64,000 nucleotides of DNA from Rhizobium sp. BK650. GTDB lineage: Bacteria > Pseudomonadota > Alphaproteobacteria > Rhizobiales > Rhizobiaceae. A program made the position numbers and the translations under genes. The notes under the pieces are model-generated. The model saw only the letters and a list, made by a program, of their open reading frames with translations, was not told the origin of the DNA and did not search any database. Below are positions 1-9,092 of this stretch, one piece after another. Each line of letters opens with the position of its first letter. Positions within the stretch are counted from its first letter, which is position 1. The DNA is taken from assembly GCF_014195325.1 (NCBI RefSeq), contig NZ_JACIBK010000016.1, positions 62,001 to 126,000 on the forward strand. Direction: 5' to 3'.

Positions 1-313
1 TCCACATCCAGAACTTTCGGAGGTGATCTCGGAGGGAGCTGTGGATGATGGGGACGGTGATCGTGCTCCCGCTGACCATGCACAGCTTGTCCACAGCGTG
101 AGCTGAAAGATGAATTCCCGGAACCTGATGGAATCTCTTCACAATTTGGATTTTCTGCTGATTTACGCGCACGCACGCGAATCTCAACCCTCATTGATAC
201 GGCCTGCGTGACAAATCGCGCTCGCGGTGGATGGATTTTAATCCTTGATAGAAACCGACTCTAAGAAATAGAAACCTTTTAAATATCTTTGGATTTTTAT
301 AGGGAAGAAGCGC
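1..313. other. probable chromosomal replication origin region (oriC) upstream of hemE
   Basis: This gene-free stretch starts the window and lies immediately upstream of hemE. It has TTGTCCACA at 87-95 and TGTGGATGA at 40-48 (reverse strand TCATCCACA), each one mismatch from the DnaA box TTATCCACA. The first six bases, TCCACA, look like the right end of a box cut by the window edge. Positions 236-302 are clearly AT-rich. In Caulobacter the origin lies next to hemE, and parA/parB/parS lie nearby as here. The origin call is inference from boxes plus context; the left part is outside the window. Confidence 0.6.
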
Positions 314-1351
314 TTGAGCGAAACGCGCCGGAAAATCATGCAGGTTCTTGACGGTAAGACCCTGACGCCCCCTCCCCTCTGGCTCATGAGACAGGCAGGT
401 CGTTATCTGCCGGAGTACAGGGAAACGCGTGCGAAAGCGGGAAGTTTCCTCGATCTCTGTTATTCGCCTGATTATGCCGTGGAGGTGACGCTTCAACCGA
501 TACGGCGCTACGGTTTTGATGCCGCCATCCTATTTTCCGACATCCTGGTCATTCCCGATGCGATGAAGCGCAATGTCCGTTTTACCGAGGGACATGGTCC
601 GGAGATGGACCCGATTGACGAGACGGGCATTGCCGGGCTCGATGGAGAAAATGTCATTGATTACCTGCAGCCCGTGCTGGAGACGGTGAAGCGCCTGAGG
701 AACGAGCTTCCTTCGGAGACGACGCTCCTCGGCTTCTGTGGAGCTCCTTGGACGGTTGCGACCTATATGATTGCTGGCCACGGCACGCTGGATCAGGCGC
801 CTGCCCGTCTGTTTGCGTATAAGCATCCGCGTGCTTTCGAGCACTTGCTGATGCTGCTTGCGGATGTCTCTGCCGACTATCTCGTGGCGCAGATCGATGC
901 CGGCGCTGATGCGGTGCAAATCTTTGATTCCTGGGCTGGTGTTCTCGGCGAGAAAGAATTTGAAGCATTCGCGGTTCGTCCCGTGGCGCGCATGATTGCT
1001 TCGATCAAGGCACAACGGCCGCAGACGCGGGTCATCGCATTTGCCAAAGGTGCGGGCTACATGCTCAAGACTTATCGGCAGAAGACCGGAGCAGATGCGA
1101 TCGGGCTCGATTGGTCCGTCCCACTTGCCTTTGCAGCCGAGCTGCAGAAGGACGGACCAGTGCAGGGTAATCTTGATCCGATGCGTGTTGTAGCTGGCGG
1201 CCATTCCCTGGAGGAAGGCATCGACGACATTCTTCAGGCGCTCGGAAACGGACCGCTGATCTTCAATCTCGGTCATGGGATTACGCCTCAGGCAGATCCG
1301 GAGAATGTCCGCCTTCTCGTCGAGCGGGTACGCGGCGTGGGGGCGGTGTAG
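314..1351 (+). CDS. hemE: uroporphyrinogen decarboxylase
   Basis: It converts uroporphyrinogen III to coproporphyrinogen III in cytosolic heme synthesis. The 345-residue length is normal for the family. The signature RQAGRYLPEYRE sits at residues 26-37, the FSDIL segment with the catalytic Asp at about 74-78, and GFCGAPWT at 140-147. The start is TTG, preceded by AGGGAAG; no better start is visible. The stop overlaps the GTG start of hemJ by one base, so the two are probably translationally coupled. Position beside the replication origin is conserved in alphaproteobacteria. Confidence 0.97.
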   Translation: MSETRRKIMQVLDGKTLTPPPLWLMRQAGRYLPEYRETRAKAGSFLDLCYSPDYAVEVTLQPIRRYGFDAAILFSDILVIPDAMKRNVRFTEGHGPEMDPIDETGIAGLDGENVIDYLQPVLETVKRLRNELPSETTLLGFCGAPWTVATYMIAGHGTLDQAPARLFAYKHPRAFEHLLMLLADVSADYLVAQIDAGADAVQIFDSWAGVLGEKEFEAFAVRPVARMIASIKAQRPQTRVIAFAKGAGYMLKTYRQKTGADAIGLDWSVPLAFAAELQKDGPVQGNLDPMRVVAGGHSLEEGIDDILQALGNGPLIFNLGHGITPQADPENVRLLVERVRGVGAV

Positions 1352-1887
1352 TGGAAAAGCAGACGGATAGAAGGCCGGGCGCCTATGCTCGCCGGCGCGC
1401 CCATTTTGCTTTGATCTTCTTTGCAGTTCTAGCCGTTGGGCTTTTCGCCTGGAATCCCGACAACCTCTATCTCTGGATCAAGGCGCTCCACATCATCGCT
1501 GTGATTTCGTGGATGGCCGGCCTTTTTTATATGCCTCGGCTTTTCATCTATCACACGGATGCAGAACCCGGTTCCATTCAATCCGAGACTTTCAAGGTGA
1601 TGGAGGGACGGCTGCTCAGGATCATCATGAATCCGGCCATGATGCTGACCTGGATCCTTGGTCTTTATCTCGCCTGGTCTGTTTATCGTTTTCAGGGCGG
1701 CTGGTTGCATGCAAAGATGGGGTTGGTCGTTCTTTTGACGATCGTCCATGTCTTTTTCGCCAGAGCCGTGCGGGCGTTCGAACGGGATGAAAACCGCCGC
1801 TCGGCCCGTTATTGGCGCTTCATGAATGAGGCGCCAACTGTGCTGATGATCCTCATCGTCATCCTCGTCGTCGTGAAGCCGTTTTGA
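1351..1887 (+). CDS. hemJ: protoporphyrinogen IX oxidase, HemJ type
   Basis: A 178-residue membrane protein of the HemJ family, which oxidises protoporphyrinogen IX to protoporphyrin IX in bacteria lacking HemG or HemY. Hydrophobic segments lie at about residues 18-34, 43-60, 90-105, 118-137 and 158-176. The conserved His47 in the KALHIIAVISWMAGLFY region and the following MPRLFIYH stretch are present. It starts with GTG overlapping the hemE stop, so both heme steps are in one operon. A charged N-terminal tail of about 17 residues precedes the first membrane segment. Confidence 0.93.
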   Translation: MEKQTDRRPGAYARRRAHFALIFFAVLAVGLFAWNPDNLYLWIKALHIIAVISWMAGLFYMPRLFIYHTDAEPGSIQSETFKVMEGRLLRIIMNPAMMLTWILGLYLAWSVYRFQGGWLHAKMGLVVLLTIVHVFFARAVRAFERDENRRSARYWRFMNEAPTVLMILIVILVVVKPF

Positions 1888-2083
1888 TACCAGAGGTGAT
1901 GCAGGTTAAATTTCAATCATTTTAACCAGCCCTCTTGCGGGCAGGGTTGTGACTCGCTATTTTCCGCCCATCTCATCTTCGTGGCATGTGTGTAGAGTTC
2001 AGTCGCCTGCGAGCCCTTTCGCAGTACCGAATACGACCCAACATCGCCTTTCCCCTTCTAAAATAAAGAGTATTGGTCACTTC
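1888..2083 (+). promoter_or_regulatory. rho leader region with short hairpin
   Basis: The 196 bases between hemJ and the rho ATG are long for this compact region. A 7-bp inverted repeat GGTTAAA/TTTAACC lies at 1904-1910 and 1921-1927 with a 10-base loop. The rest is C- and T-rich. In other bacteria rho controls its own expression by attenuation in its leader, and this leader could serve that purpose. No uORF or terminator with a clear U-run is seen. Confidence 0.3.
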
Positions 2084-3349
2084 ATGGCTGAAATGAAGCT
2101 TCAGGAACTTAAGAGTAAATCGCCGACGGATCTTCTGGCTTTTGCAGAATCGCTCGAGGTCGAAAACGCGAGCACGATGCGCAAGCAGGAGCTCATGTTT
2201 GCAATCCTGAAGGTTCTTGCCAGTCAGGATATCGAAATCATCGGTGAAGGTGTCGTTGAGGTCCTGCAGGATGGTTTCGGGTTTCTACGCTCCGCAAATG
2301 CCAACTATTTGCCCGGCCCGGACGATATCTACATTTCCCCTTCGCAGATCCGCCGTTTCTCGCTGAAGACCGGCGACACCGTCGAGGGTCCGATCCGCGG
2401 TCCGAAGGAAGGCGAACGTTACTTCGCGCTTCTCAAGGTCAACACAATCAATTTCGATGATCCTGAAAAGATCCGTCATAAGGTTCACTTCGACAACCTG
2501 ACGCCGCTCTATCCGAATGAGCGCTTCAAGATGGAACTGGATGTTCCGACCTCCAAGGATCTCTCCCCGCGCGTCATCGATCTCGTGGCGCCTCTCGGCA
2601 AGGGCCAGCGCGGCCTGATCGTTGCTCCGCCGCGTACTGGTAAGACGGTTCTGCTGCAGAACATCGCTCACTCGATCACCGCGAACCACCCGGAATGCTA
2701 TCTGATCGTGCTGCTGATCGATGAACGTCCGGAAGAAGTCACGGACATGCAGCGTTCGGTTCGCGGCGAAGTCATTTCTTCCACATTCGACGAACCGGCC
2801 GTTCGCCACGTACAGGTCGCCGAAATGGTGATCGAAAAGGCAAAGCGCCTCGTGGAACATGGCCGCGACGTCGTCATCCTGCTCGACTCCATTACGCGCC
2901 TTGGCCGCGCCTACAATACCGTGGTGCCGTCGTCGGGCAAGGTTCTGACAGGTGGTGTCGACGCGAACGCGCTCCAGCGTCCGAAGCGCTTCTTTGGTGC
3001 TGCACGTAACATCGAGGAAGGCGGTTCGCTGACCATCATTGCGACGGCCCTCATCGATACCGGCAGCCGCATGGACGAAGTTATCTTCGAAGAGTTCAAG
3101 GGCACCGGCAATTCGGAAATTGTTCTCGATCGCAAGGTCGCAGACAAGCGCATCTTCCCGGCCATGGATATTCTCAAGTCCGGCACGCGTAAGGAAGATC
3201 TGCTCGTTCCGCGGCAGGATCTGCAGAAGATCTTTGTCCTGCGTCGCATTCTTGCGCCGATGGGCACGACTGACGCGATCGAATTCCTCATCGACAAGCT
3301 GAAGCAGACGAAGAATAATGGCGACTTCTTCGACTCGATGAATACCTGA
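2084..3349 (+). CDS. rho: transcription termination factor Rho
   Basis: A hexameric RNA-dependent ATPase that terminates transcription. The protein is 421 residues from the ATG at 2084. The same frame is open back to 1949, but that extension is not like the family N-terminus, so the inner ATG is chosen. The N-terminal helical and cold-shock-like RNA-binding domain spans about residues 1-125. The Walker A motif APPRTGKT is at 181-188, followed by the VLLIDERPEEV and LLDSITRLGRAYN segments and the GSLTIIATALIDTGSRMDEV region. It is monocistronic, with its own terminator downstream. Confidence 0.98.
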   Translation: MAEMKLQELKSKSPTDLLAFAESLEVENASTMRKQELMFAILKVLASQDIEIIGEGVVEVLQDGFGFLRSANANYLPGPDDIYISPSQIRRFSLKTGDTVEGPIRGPKEGERYFALLKVNTINFDDPEKIRHKVHFDNLTPLYPNERFKMELDVPTSKDLSPRVIDLVAPLGKGQRGLIVAPPRTGKTVLLQNIAHSITANHPECYLIVLLIDERPEEVTDMQRSVRGEVISSTFDEPAVRHVQVAEMVIEKAKRLVEHGRDVVILLDSITRLGRAYNTVVPSSGKVLTGGVDANALQRPKRFFGAARNIEEGGSLTIIATALIDTGSRMDEVIFEEFKGTGNSEIVLDRKVADKRIFPAMDILKSGTRKEDLLVPRQDLQKIFVLRRILAPMGTTDAIEFLIDKLKQTKNNGDFFDSMNT

Positions 3350-3373
3350 TCGTTAGCCGGATTCCTCAGATTG

Positions 3374-3410
3374 AGGCTGGTGAGTCGTTATGCGACCGCC
3401 AGCCTTTTCT
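3374..3410 (+). terminator. rho transcription terminator
   Basis: The stem AGGCTGG (3374-3380) pairs with CCAGCCT (3399-3405), with an inner stem GTCG (3384-3387) and CGAC (3393-3396). TTTTCTG follows. It lies 25 bases after the rho stop and has the form of an intrinsic terminator. Confidence 0.7.
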
Positions 3411-3447
3411 GTTTAGGTCGATGCGGAAACGAACTGATTGGCAGAAG

Positions 3448-4770
3448 ATGGAAATGTGGAACGATACCATATTCGCTCTCTCGAGCGGCGCGCCGCCGTC
3501 AGGCGTCTCTGTTATCCGTGTTAGCGGTCCACAGACCCGTCTTATCTTGGAAACGCTGATCGGTCGGGTTCCCTCGCCGCGATCTGCCGCCTATCGAACG
3601 ATTCGGAGTCGGAACGGTTTTACGATCGATGCGGGATTGGTTCTTTTTTTCCCAGGTCCCGCCTCTTTCACGGGTGAGGACTCCGCAGAATTTCAGGTTC
3701 ACGGTTCGAGAGCGGTTATATCTGGCCTTTCAAAGGAACTAGCATCATTTCCGCAAACCCGGCTTGCGATGGAAGGGGAATTTAGCCGTCGCTCTTTCGA
3801 GAATGGCAAGCTTGATCTCGTCGAGGTAGAGGGATTGGCCGATCTTATCGCGGCCGAGACTGAAATGCAGCGTCGACTGGCGCTTGAGCAGAGTTCAGGT
3901 GGCCTGTCCCGTCTATACGATTCGTGGGCGGAACGAATTACGCATTCCCGGGCGCTTATCGAGGCCGAGCTTGACTTTCCCGATGAGGACGATGTTCCGG
4001 GATCCGTCTCAGATGAGATCTGGACCTCGTTGACAGCGCTCCGGAGCGAGATAGAGAGCCACCTCTCTCATGCCGAAATGGGAGAGATCATACGGGACGG
4101 TTTTAAGGTCGTCATTGCCGGGGCGCCGAATGCTGGTAAGTCCAGCCTGATGAACTGGTTTGCCCAAAGAGATGTGGCGATCGTGACCGATATCGCCGGG
4201 ACGACACGCGACGTCCTTCATGTCGATATCAATCTGAACGGCTATTTGGTTAAGCTCTACGATACAGCGGGCCTGCGCGACACGGCCGATATCGTCGAAA
4301 AAGAAGGAATCAAGAGGGCACAGGTGGCATTAAGCAATGCCGACCTTGTCCTTTTCCTGGTCGATATGGGATCCCCGCAGCCAGTGGATCCCGCTGACTT
4401 GGAACGCGCTTCATCGCATGTTATTGTTGGCACCAAGCGCGACCTGAATCCTTCAGCCAATTCCTATAGTCTTCAGATTTCCATAAGGACCGGTGAGGGT
4501 CTTCCAGAACTGCGGGATTATGTTTCTTCCCTCATCGAACGGAAGTTTGGGGGATTATCCTTATCTGTTCCGGCACGAGGGAGACATAAGGATTCACTTC
4601 TGAAATGTCTGATGGCTCTCTCAGAAGCAATCGATCGGATAGGGCAAAGCTTGGAGATCAGAGCGGAATCGCTAAGGCTTGCAGGCGACCATTTAGGACG
4701 CATTACCGGACGTGTTGATGTCGAAGATCTTCTTGGTGTCATCTTCTCAGAGTTTTGTATCGGAAAATGA
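3448..4770 (+). CDS. mnmE: tRNA modification GTPase MnmE (TrmE)
   Basis: With MnmG it installs the cmnm5 group on the wobble uridine of certain tRNAs. The N-terminal folate-binding domain spans about residues 1-115. The G-domain Walker A is GAPNAGKS at 225-232, followed by DIAGTTRDV and the DTAG box; the NKxD box reads TKRD. The C-terminus ends with CIGK, the conserved Cys motif. The start is uncertain: ATG at 3448 or 3454 fits the family (DTIFALSSG near the N-terminus), while an upstream in-frame ATG at 3421 would add nine unconserved residues. The stop codon overlaps a parS-like site. Confidence 0.95.
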   Translation: MEMWNDTIFALSSGAPPSGVSVIRVSGPQTRLILETLIGRVPSPRSAAYRTIRSRNGFTIDAGLVLFFPGPASFTGEDSAEFQVHGSRAVISGLSKELASFPQTRLAMEGEFSRRSFENGKLDLVEVEGLADLIAAETEMQRRLALEQSSGGLSRLYDSWAERITHSRALIEAELDFPDEDDVPGSVSDEIWTSLTALRSEIESHLSHAEMGEIIRDGFKVVIAGAPNAGKSSLMNWFAQRDVAIVTDIAGTTRDVLHVDINLNGYLVKLYDTAGLRDTADIVEKEGIKRAQVALSNADLVLFLVDMGSPQPVDPADLERASSHVIVGTKRDLNPSANSYSLQISIRTGEGLPELRDYVSSLIERKFGGLSLSVPARGRHKDSLLKCLMALSEAIDRIGQSLEIRAESLRLAGDHLGRITGRVDVEDLLGVIFSEFCIGK

Positions 4771-4783
4771 TTCACGTGGAACA
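4768..4783. promoter_or_regulatory. parS-like site 1 (14/16)
   Basis: TGATTCACGTGGAACA matches the ParB consensus TGTTTCACGTGAAACA at 14 of 16 positions, with an intact CACGTG core. Its first three bases are the mnmE stop codon. Confidence 0.6.
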
Positions 4784-4803
4784 TCAGCAGCCCATGATGG
4801 GGA

Positions 4804-4819
4804 AGTTTCACGTGAAACC
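4804..4819. promoter_or_regulatory. parS site 2 (14/16, perfect inner 14-mer)
   Basis: AGTTTCACGTGAAACC contains the full palindromic core GTTTCACGTGAAAC and differs from the consensus only at the two outermost bases. It lies 20 bases after site 1, just before the mnmG ribosome binding site, about 2.5 kb from parA. Confidence 0.85.
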
Positions 4820-4833
4820 TTTTGGAGTTGCGC

Positions 4834-6708
4834 ATGAGCGCCAGTAGCTATGATGTTATCGTGATTGGCGGCGGCCACGCAGGGTCGGAAGCAGCCGCCG
4901 CGGCCGCGAGAATGGGCGCGAGGACGGCCCTGATTACACACCGCCGCGATACAATCGGTGTCATGTCCTGTAATCCGGCGATAGGCGGCCTCGGCAAAGG
5001 GCATCTTGTCCGAGAGATCGACGCGATGGATGGTCTCATGGGCCGCATCGCGGATGCAGCTGGCATTCAGTTCCGGATGCTGAACAAGAAGAAGGGTGCG
5101 GCGGTGCGCGGCCCGCGCACCCAGGCCGATCGCAAGCTCTACCGGCTCGCGATGCTCGACGCCATCGAGGCGATTGAGAATCTCGACGTCATTGAAGGCG
5201 ACGCATTTGACCTTGAGATAAGGGGTAATCGAGTCGCTGGCGTAATGATGAAGGACGGACGGCTCTTTTCAGCCCCTTCCGTGGTCATCACCACCGGCAC
5301 TTTCCTGCGGGGTCTTATCCACATAGGCAATGAGAAGACGCCCGCCGGCCGCACCGGAGAGCCGCCATCTGTTGGACTTTCGGCAACGCTTACTCGTTTG
5401 GGCTTGAAGCTAGGTCGGTTGAAAACGGGGACGCCGGCGCGTCTGAATGGAAAAACGATCGATTGGTATTCTGTTGGCCGCCAAGCGGCGGATGATGAAC
5501 TGATCCCCTTCTCTTTCATGACGGATCGGATCGTGAATCAGCAGGTCGAATGTGGCGTTACGCGGACAACGGAGGCGACACATCGTATCATCGTGGACAA
5601 TATAGGGAAGTCAGCGATGTATTCCGGCCAGATCGAAGGTGTGGGTCCTCGCTACTGCCCTTCGATCGAGGACAAGCTGGTTAGATTCGGTGAGCGAGAT
5701 GGACATCAGATCTTCCTGGAACCCGAGGCCCTGGACGACGACACTGTTTATCCAAATGGGATCTCTACTTCGCTTCCGGCCGAAGTGCAGGCGGCTTTTA
5801 TCAAGACGATCCCCGGTCTTGAACATGTAGAGATATTGCATCCCGGATACGCGATCGAATATGACCATGTTGATCCGCGCGAGTTGTCGGCGACATTAGA
5901 AGTCAAGAAACTTCCGGGACTCTTTCTTGCCGGCCAGATCAACGGGACGACGGGCTATGAAGAAGCTGGCGCGCAAGGACTTGCCGCTGGCCTTAACGCT
6001 GCACTTTCGAGCAGCAACTCTCAGCCTTTTATATTTAGCCGTACGAACTCCTACATCGGGGTGATGATCGACGATCTGACCTCCCGGGGTGTTACGGAGC
6101 CGTATCGAATGTTTACATCGCGTGCCGAGTATAGATTGACTCTTCGTGCCGATAATGCCGATGTACGACTTACGCCGGTGGGAATCGAGCTCGGATGTAT
6201 TTCTGCTGGCCGACGTGAACGTTTTGACGCGTATCAAAGTGCCCTCCAACGCGCCAGGACGATGCTTCAATCATTGTCGGTGACCCCGAGCGAAGCCCGC
6301 CGCGTTGGCCTGAACCTCAATCTTGATGGCCAGCGGCGCACCGCTTACGACCTTCTTTCTTATCCTGAACATAGCTTTGAAGATTTGGGCAAAGTGTGGG
6401 AAGGCTTGGGGGTTTTTTCGAAAAAGATTGCCGAAGCGCTGGAGATCGAGGCTGGCTACTCTGTCTACATGGATCGCCAGGCGGCCGCCATTGAGGTGCA
6501 GCGGCGGGACGAGGCCCGCTTGATTCCAGCTGACTTCGACTACGGCACCTTGTCCGGCCTCTCCAACGAGCTGAAGAGCAAACTCAGTGCACAGCGGCCT
6601 GCTAACGTTGCCCAAGCTCTTAAGGTAGAGGGCATGACACCGGCAGCGATTTCGCTTTTACTGGTTCATCTGCGTCGCCACCGGGACGCTGACACACAAG
6701 TCGCATAA
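4834..6708 (+). CDS. mnmG: tRNA uridine-5-carboxymethylaminomethyl modification enzyme MnmG (GidA)
   Basis: The FAD-binding partner of MnmE in tRNA wobble uridine modification, 624 residues. The dinucleotide-binding motif GGGHAGSE is at 12-19 and CNPAIGGLGKGH at 46-57. Later conserved blocks include KTGTPARLNG, a Cys in RYCPSIEDK and GQINGTTGYEEAGAQG. The ATG at 4834 has GGAG six bases upstream; an in-frame TTG at 4822 is a poorer choice. The gene sits between mnmE and rsmG, the usual order near bacterial origins. Confidence 0.97.
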   Translation: MSASSYDVIVIGGGHAGSEAAAAAARMGARTALITHRRDTIGVMSCNPAIGGLGKGHLVREIDAMDGLMGRIADAAGIQFRMLNKKKGAAVRGPRTQADRKLYRLAMLDAIEAIENLDVIEGDAFDLEIRGNRVAGVMMKDGRLFSAPSVVITTGTFLRGLIHIGNEKTPAGRTGEPPSVGLSATLTRLGLKLGRLKTGTPARLNGKTIDWYSVGRQAADDELIPFSFMTDRIVNQQVECGVTRTTEATHRIIVDNIGKSAMYSGQIEGVGPRYCPSIEDKLVRFGERDGHQIFLEPEALDDDTVYPNGISTSLPAEVQAAFIKTIPGLEHVEILHPGYAIEYDHVDPRELSATLEVKKLPGLFLAGQINGTTGYEEAGAQGLAAGLNAALSSSNSQPFIFSRTNSYIGVMIDDLTSRGVTEPYRMFTSRAEYRLTLRADNADVRLTPVGIELGCISAGRRERFDAYQSALQRARTMLQSLSVTPSEARRVGLNLNLDGQRRTAYDLLSYPEHSFEDLGKVWEGLGVFSKKIAEALEIEAGYSVYMDRQAAAIEVQRRDEARLIPADFDYGTLSGLSNELKSKLSAQRPANVAQALKVEGMTPAAISLLLVHLRRHRDADTQVA

Positions 6709-6736
6709 TGACTGCAAGGTTTGAGAGTCTTCCGGA

Positions 6737-7354
6737 ATGGACTTAAACGGATTACGTGTTTCACGTGAAACACAGGAGCGTCTGCGTCATTTCGCCGAGC
6801 TCTTCACAAAATGGGCCAAAACAATCAACCTTGCTGCTCCCTCTACTATGGATGACATGTGGCGCCGGCATATCGCTGACAGCGCGCAGATATTCCAGAT
6901 CTCGCCTCATCCCCAAACCTGGATCGATCTGGGAAGCGGCGGCGGTTTTCCTGGGGTGATTACTGCGGTTTTCTTGGCAGAACAGCAGGCGGGCTGGGTC
7001 CATCTGGTGGAGAGCAACAATAAAAAAGCAGCATTTCTGCGAACTGCCTTGAGAGAAACAGGCGGACGGGGCGAGGTACATGCTATCAGGATAGAAGATG
7101 CACCAGCTAGGGTTCCCTTTTGTGATGCCATTTCTGCCCGAGCGCTGGCTGATCTCGATAAGCTGATCGAGTATGCGTCGCCGTGGATGGTTGGCAAGGA
7201 AAACAATCGGGCTTTTTTTCATAAAGGCCGGGATTACCAGAGGGAAATTCAGAAAGCGCATGGTCGCTGGACTTTTGATCTGTTAGAACACAATAGCGCT
7301 GTTGAGCGAGATTCTGTAATTCTCGAGATATCAAATCTCAGGCGCTTGGTTTAA
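6737..7354 (+). CDS. rsmG: 16S rRNA (guanine527-N7)-methyltransferase RsmG (GidB)
   Basis: It methylates G527 of 16S rRNA using S-adenosylmethionine. The protein is 205 residues, typical for the family. The SAM-binding motif DLGSGGGFPG is at 64-73. Codons 7-12 contain a perfect parS palindrome, so the N-terminal RVSRET segment is partly dictated by a DNA-binding site. It is followed after 19 bases by parA, and the mnmG-rsmG-parA-parB order suggests one transcription unit. Confidence 0.95.
   Translation: MDLNGLRVSRETQERLRHFAELFTKWAKTINLAAPSTMDDMWRRHIADSAQIFQISPHPQTWIDLGSGGGFPGVITAVFLAEQQAGWVHLVESNNKKAAFLRTALRETGGRGEVHAIRIEDAPARVPFCDAISARALADLDKLIEYASPWMVGKENNRAFFHKGRDYQREIQKAHGRWTFDLLEHNSAVERDSVILEISNLRRLV
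6757..6772. promoter_or_regulatory. perfect parS site inside rsmG
   Basis: TGTTTCACGTGAAACA is an exact 16-bp match to the bacterial parS palindrome bound by ParB. It lies within the first 12 codons of rsmG, about 600 bp upstream of parA. Confidence 0.95.
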
Positions 7355-7373
7355 CAAAGCGGATATTGCGGCA

Positions 7374-8168
7374 ATGGCTGGCGAACGTAATCGGATAATC
7401 ACCATCGCAAATCAGAAGGGTGGCGTGGGCAAGACCACCACCGCAATCAACTTGGCAACTGCTCTCGCCGCTATCGGCGAACGGGTATTGATTATCGATC
7501 TGGATCCACAAGGTAATGCAAGCACCGGTTTGGGTATTGACCGGCGCAATCGCAGGCTTTCCTCCTATGACCTAATGGTGGCGGAAGCCAGTGTCGCCGA
7601 GACCGCGCTTGAGACGGCTGTTCCTAATCTTTTTATTATCCCGTCGACAATGGATCTCCTTGGCGTGGAGATGGAAATCTCTCAGCAAAGCGATCGTGTC
7701 TTTAAACTCAAGAAGGCATTGTCTTCCTCCGAAGCGCTCTCCTTTTCTTACATCCTTCTCGATTGCCCGCCCTCTTTCAATCTTTTGACGATGAACGCCA
7801 TGGCGGCAGCTCATTCGGTTCTGGTTCCACTGCAGTGCGAGTTCTTCGCTCTTGAGGGTTTGAGCCAGCTTCTGGAGACCGTCAACCAGGTCCGGCGGAC
7901 GGTCAACCCACAGCTCGATATTCAAGGCATCGTGCTAACGATGTTCGATGCGCGCAACAATCTGGCGCAACAGGTCGTCAACGACGTGCGGACTCACCTC
8001 GGCGAGAAAGTATATCACACGCTTATCCCGCGGAATGTCCGTGTTTCGGAAGCGCCTTCCTATGGCAAGCCTGCAATCCTCTACGACCTCAAATGTGCCG
8101 GTAGTCAAGCTTATTTGCAGCTCGCATCGGAAGTCATCCAGCGGGAGCGGCAGAGGCTGGCGGCTTGA
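7374..8168 (+). CDS. parA: chromosome partitioning ATPase ParA
   Basis: A Walker-type ATPase that moves ParB-parS complexes during origin segregation. It has 264 residues, with the deviant Walker A KGGVGKTT at 15-22 (signature Lys present), the IIDLDPQGNAS motif shortly after, and the LLDCPPSF Walker B region. The length and absence of an N-terminal helix-turn-helix fit the chromosomal type rather than plasmid RepA. ParB follows after 36 bases. Three good parS sites lie within 2.7 kb upstream. Confidence 0.97.
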   Translation: MAGERNRIITIANQKGGVGKTTTAINLATALAAIGERVLIIDLDPQGNASTGLGIDRRNRRLSSYDLMVAEASVAETALETAVPNLFIIPSTMDLLGVEMEISQQSDRVFKLKKALSSSEALSFSYILLDCPPSFNLLTMNAMAAAHSVLVPLQCEFFALEGLSQLLETVNQVRRTVNPQLDIQGIVLTMFDARNNLAQQVVNDVRTHLGEKVYHTLIPRNVRVSEAPSYGKPAILYDLKCAGSQAYLQLASEVIQRERQRLAA

Positions 8169-8204
8169 ACGGGTGCATGACAGAGTTAAGCGAGTTTTTT
8201 GAAC

Positions 8205-9086
8205 ATGAATGACGATACATCGAAAAGACGGCTTGGCCGTGGCCTCGCAGCCCTTATAGGTGAAATGGATCAGCCTGTTCCAGCGGAGGCCGAGCGGTCT
8301 GCAGTCAGTGCAGACCGGATGATCCCTATCGAATTCGTTACTCGCAACCCTCGCAACCCTCGTCGTTTTTTCGATGATACGGAGCTTCACGATTTAGCGA
8401 GTTCGATACGCCAGCACGGTATCGTGCAACCAATCGTGGTTAGAACACTCTCGCGGGACCGCTATGAAATTATAGCCGGCGAAAGACGGTGGCGTGCCGC
8501 CCAGCTGGCAGGTTTGATCGAGATTCCCGTTATCATCAGAGACGTCGATGATAAGACGGCGCTGGAAATCGCCATCGTCGAGAATGTTCAACGTTCCGAT
8601 CTGAATCCGCTTGAGGAAGCGCTCGGTTACGAGCAACTCATTGCCGAATATGGATATACCCAAAACGATCTCGGCGAGATCATTGGCAAAAGCCGCAGCC
8701 ATGTCGCCAATTCGCTGCGCCTGTTGAAGCTGCCTGAGCCTGTCCGTGACATGCTGGCCGCAGGAAGCCTTTCTGCAGGGCATGCGCGTGCGCTGGTGTC
8801 GACATCGGATCCTTCTGCACTCGCGCGCACAATTGTTTCCAAGGGCATGTCGGTACGCGACGCAGAAAAGCTCGCACAGAACGACATCAAGGCTCAGTCC
8901 GAGCCACAAACGCCCGTTCAAAGGAACCAGAAGGATTCGGACACTTTGGCTCTGGAGCGTACGCTGTCGGATACGCTTGGACTCGATGTGTCCATCAATC
9001 ACAAGGCCAGCGGTGGTCAGATTCGTATTTCTTATAAGTCTCTGGAACAGCTCGAAGAAGTCTGCCGACTTCTCGAGCGGCGCTGA
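8205..9086 (+). CDS. parB: chromosome partitioning protein ParB
   Basis: A parS-binding CTPase that spreads on DNA near the origin and recruits ParA and SMC. From the ATG at 8205 it has 293 residues; an in-frame TTG at 8199 would add two residues. The N-terminal RRLGRGLAAL motif, GERRWRAA (92-99) in the CTP-binding domain and ENVQRSDLNPLEEA are present. A helix-turn-helix follows (SRSHVANSLRLLKLP). The C-terminal dimerisation domain ends at the stop, six bases from the convergent holA stop, so there is no room for a separate terminator. Confidence 0.97.
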   Translation: MNDDTSKRRLGRGLAALIGEMDQPVPAEAERSAVSADRMIPIEFVTRNPRNPRRFFDDTELHDLASSIRQHGIVQPIVVRTLSRDRYEIIAGERRWRAAQLAGLIEIPVIIRDVDDKTALEIAIVENVQRSDLNPLEEALGYEQLIAEYGYTQNDLGEIIGKSRSHVANSLRLLKLPEPVRDMLAAGSLSAGHARALVSTSDPSALARTIVSKGMSVRDAEKLAQNDIKAQSEPQTPVQRNQKDSDTLALERTLSDTLGLDVSINHKASGGQIRISYKSLEQLEEVCRLLERR

Positions 9087-9092
9087 TCTGGA

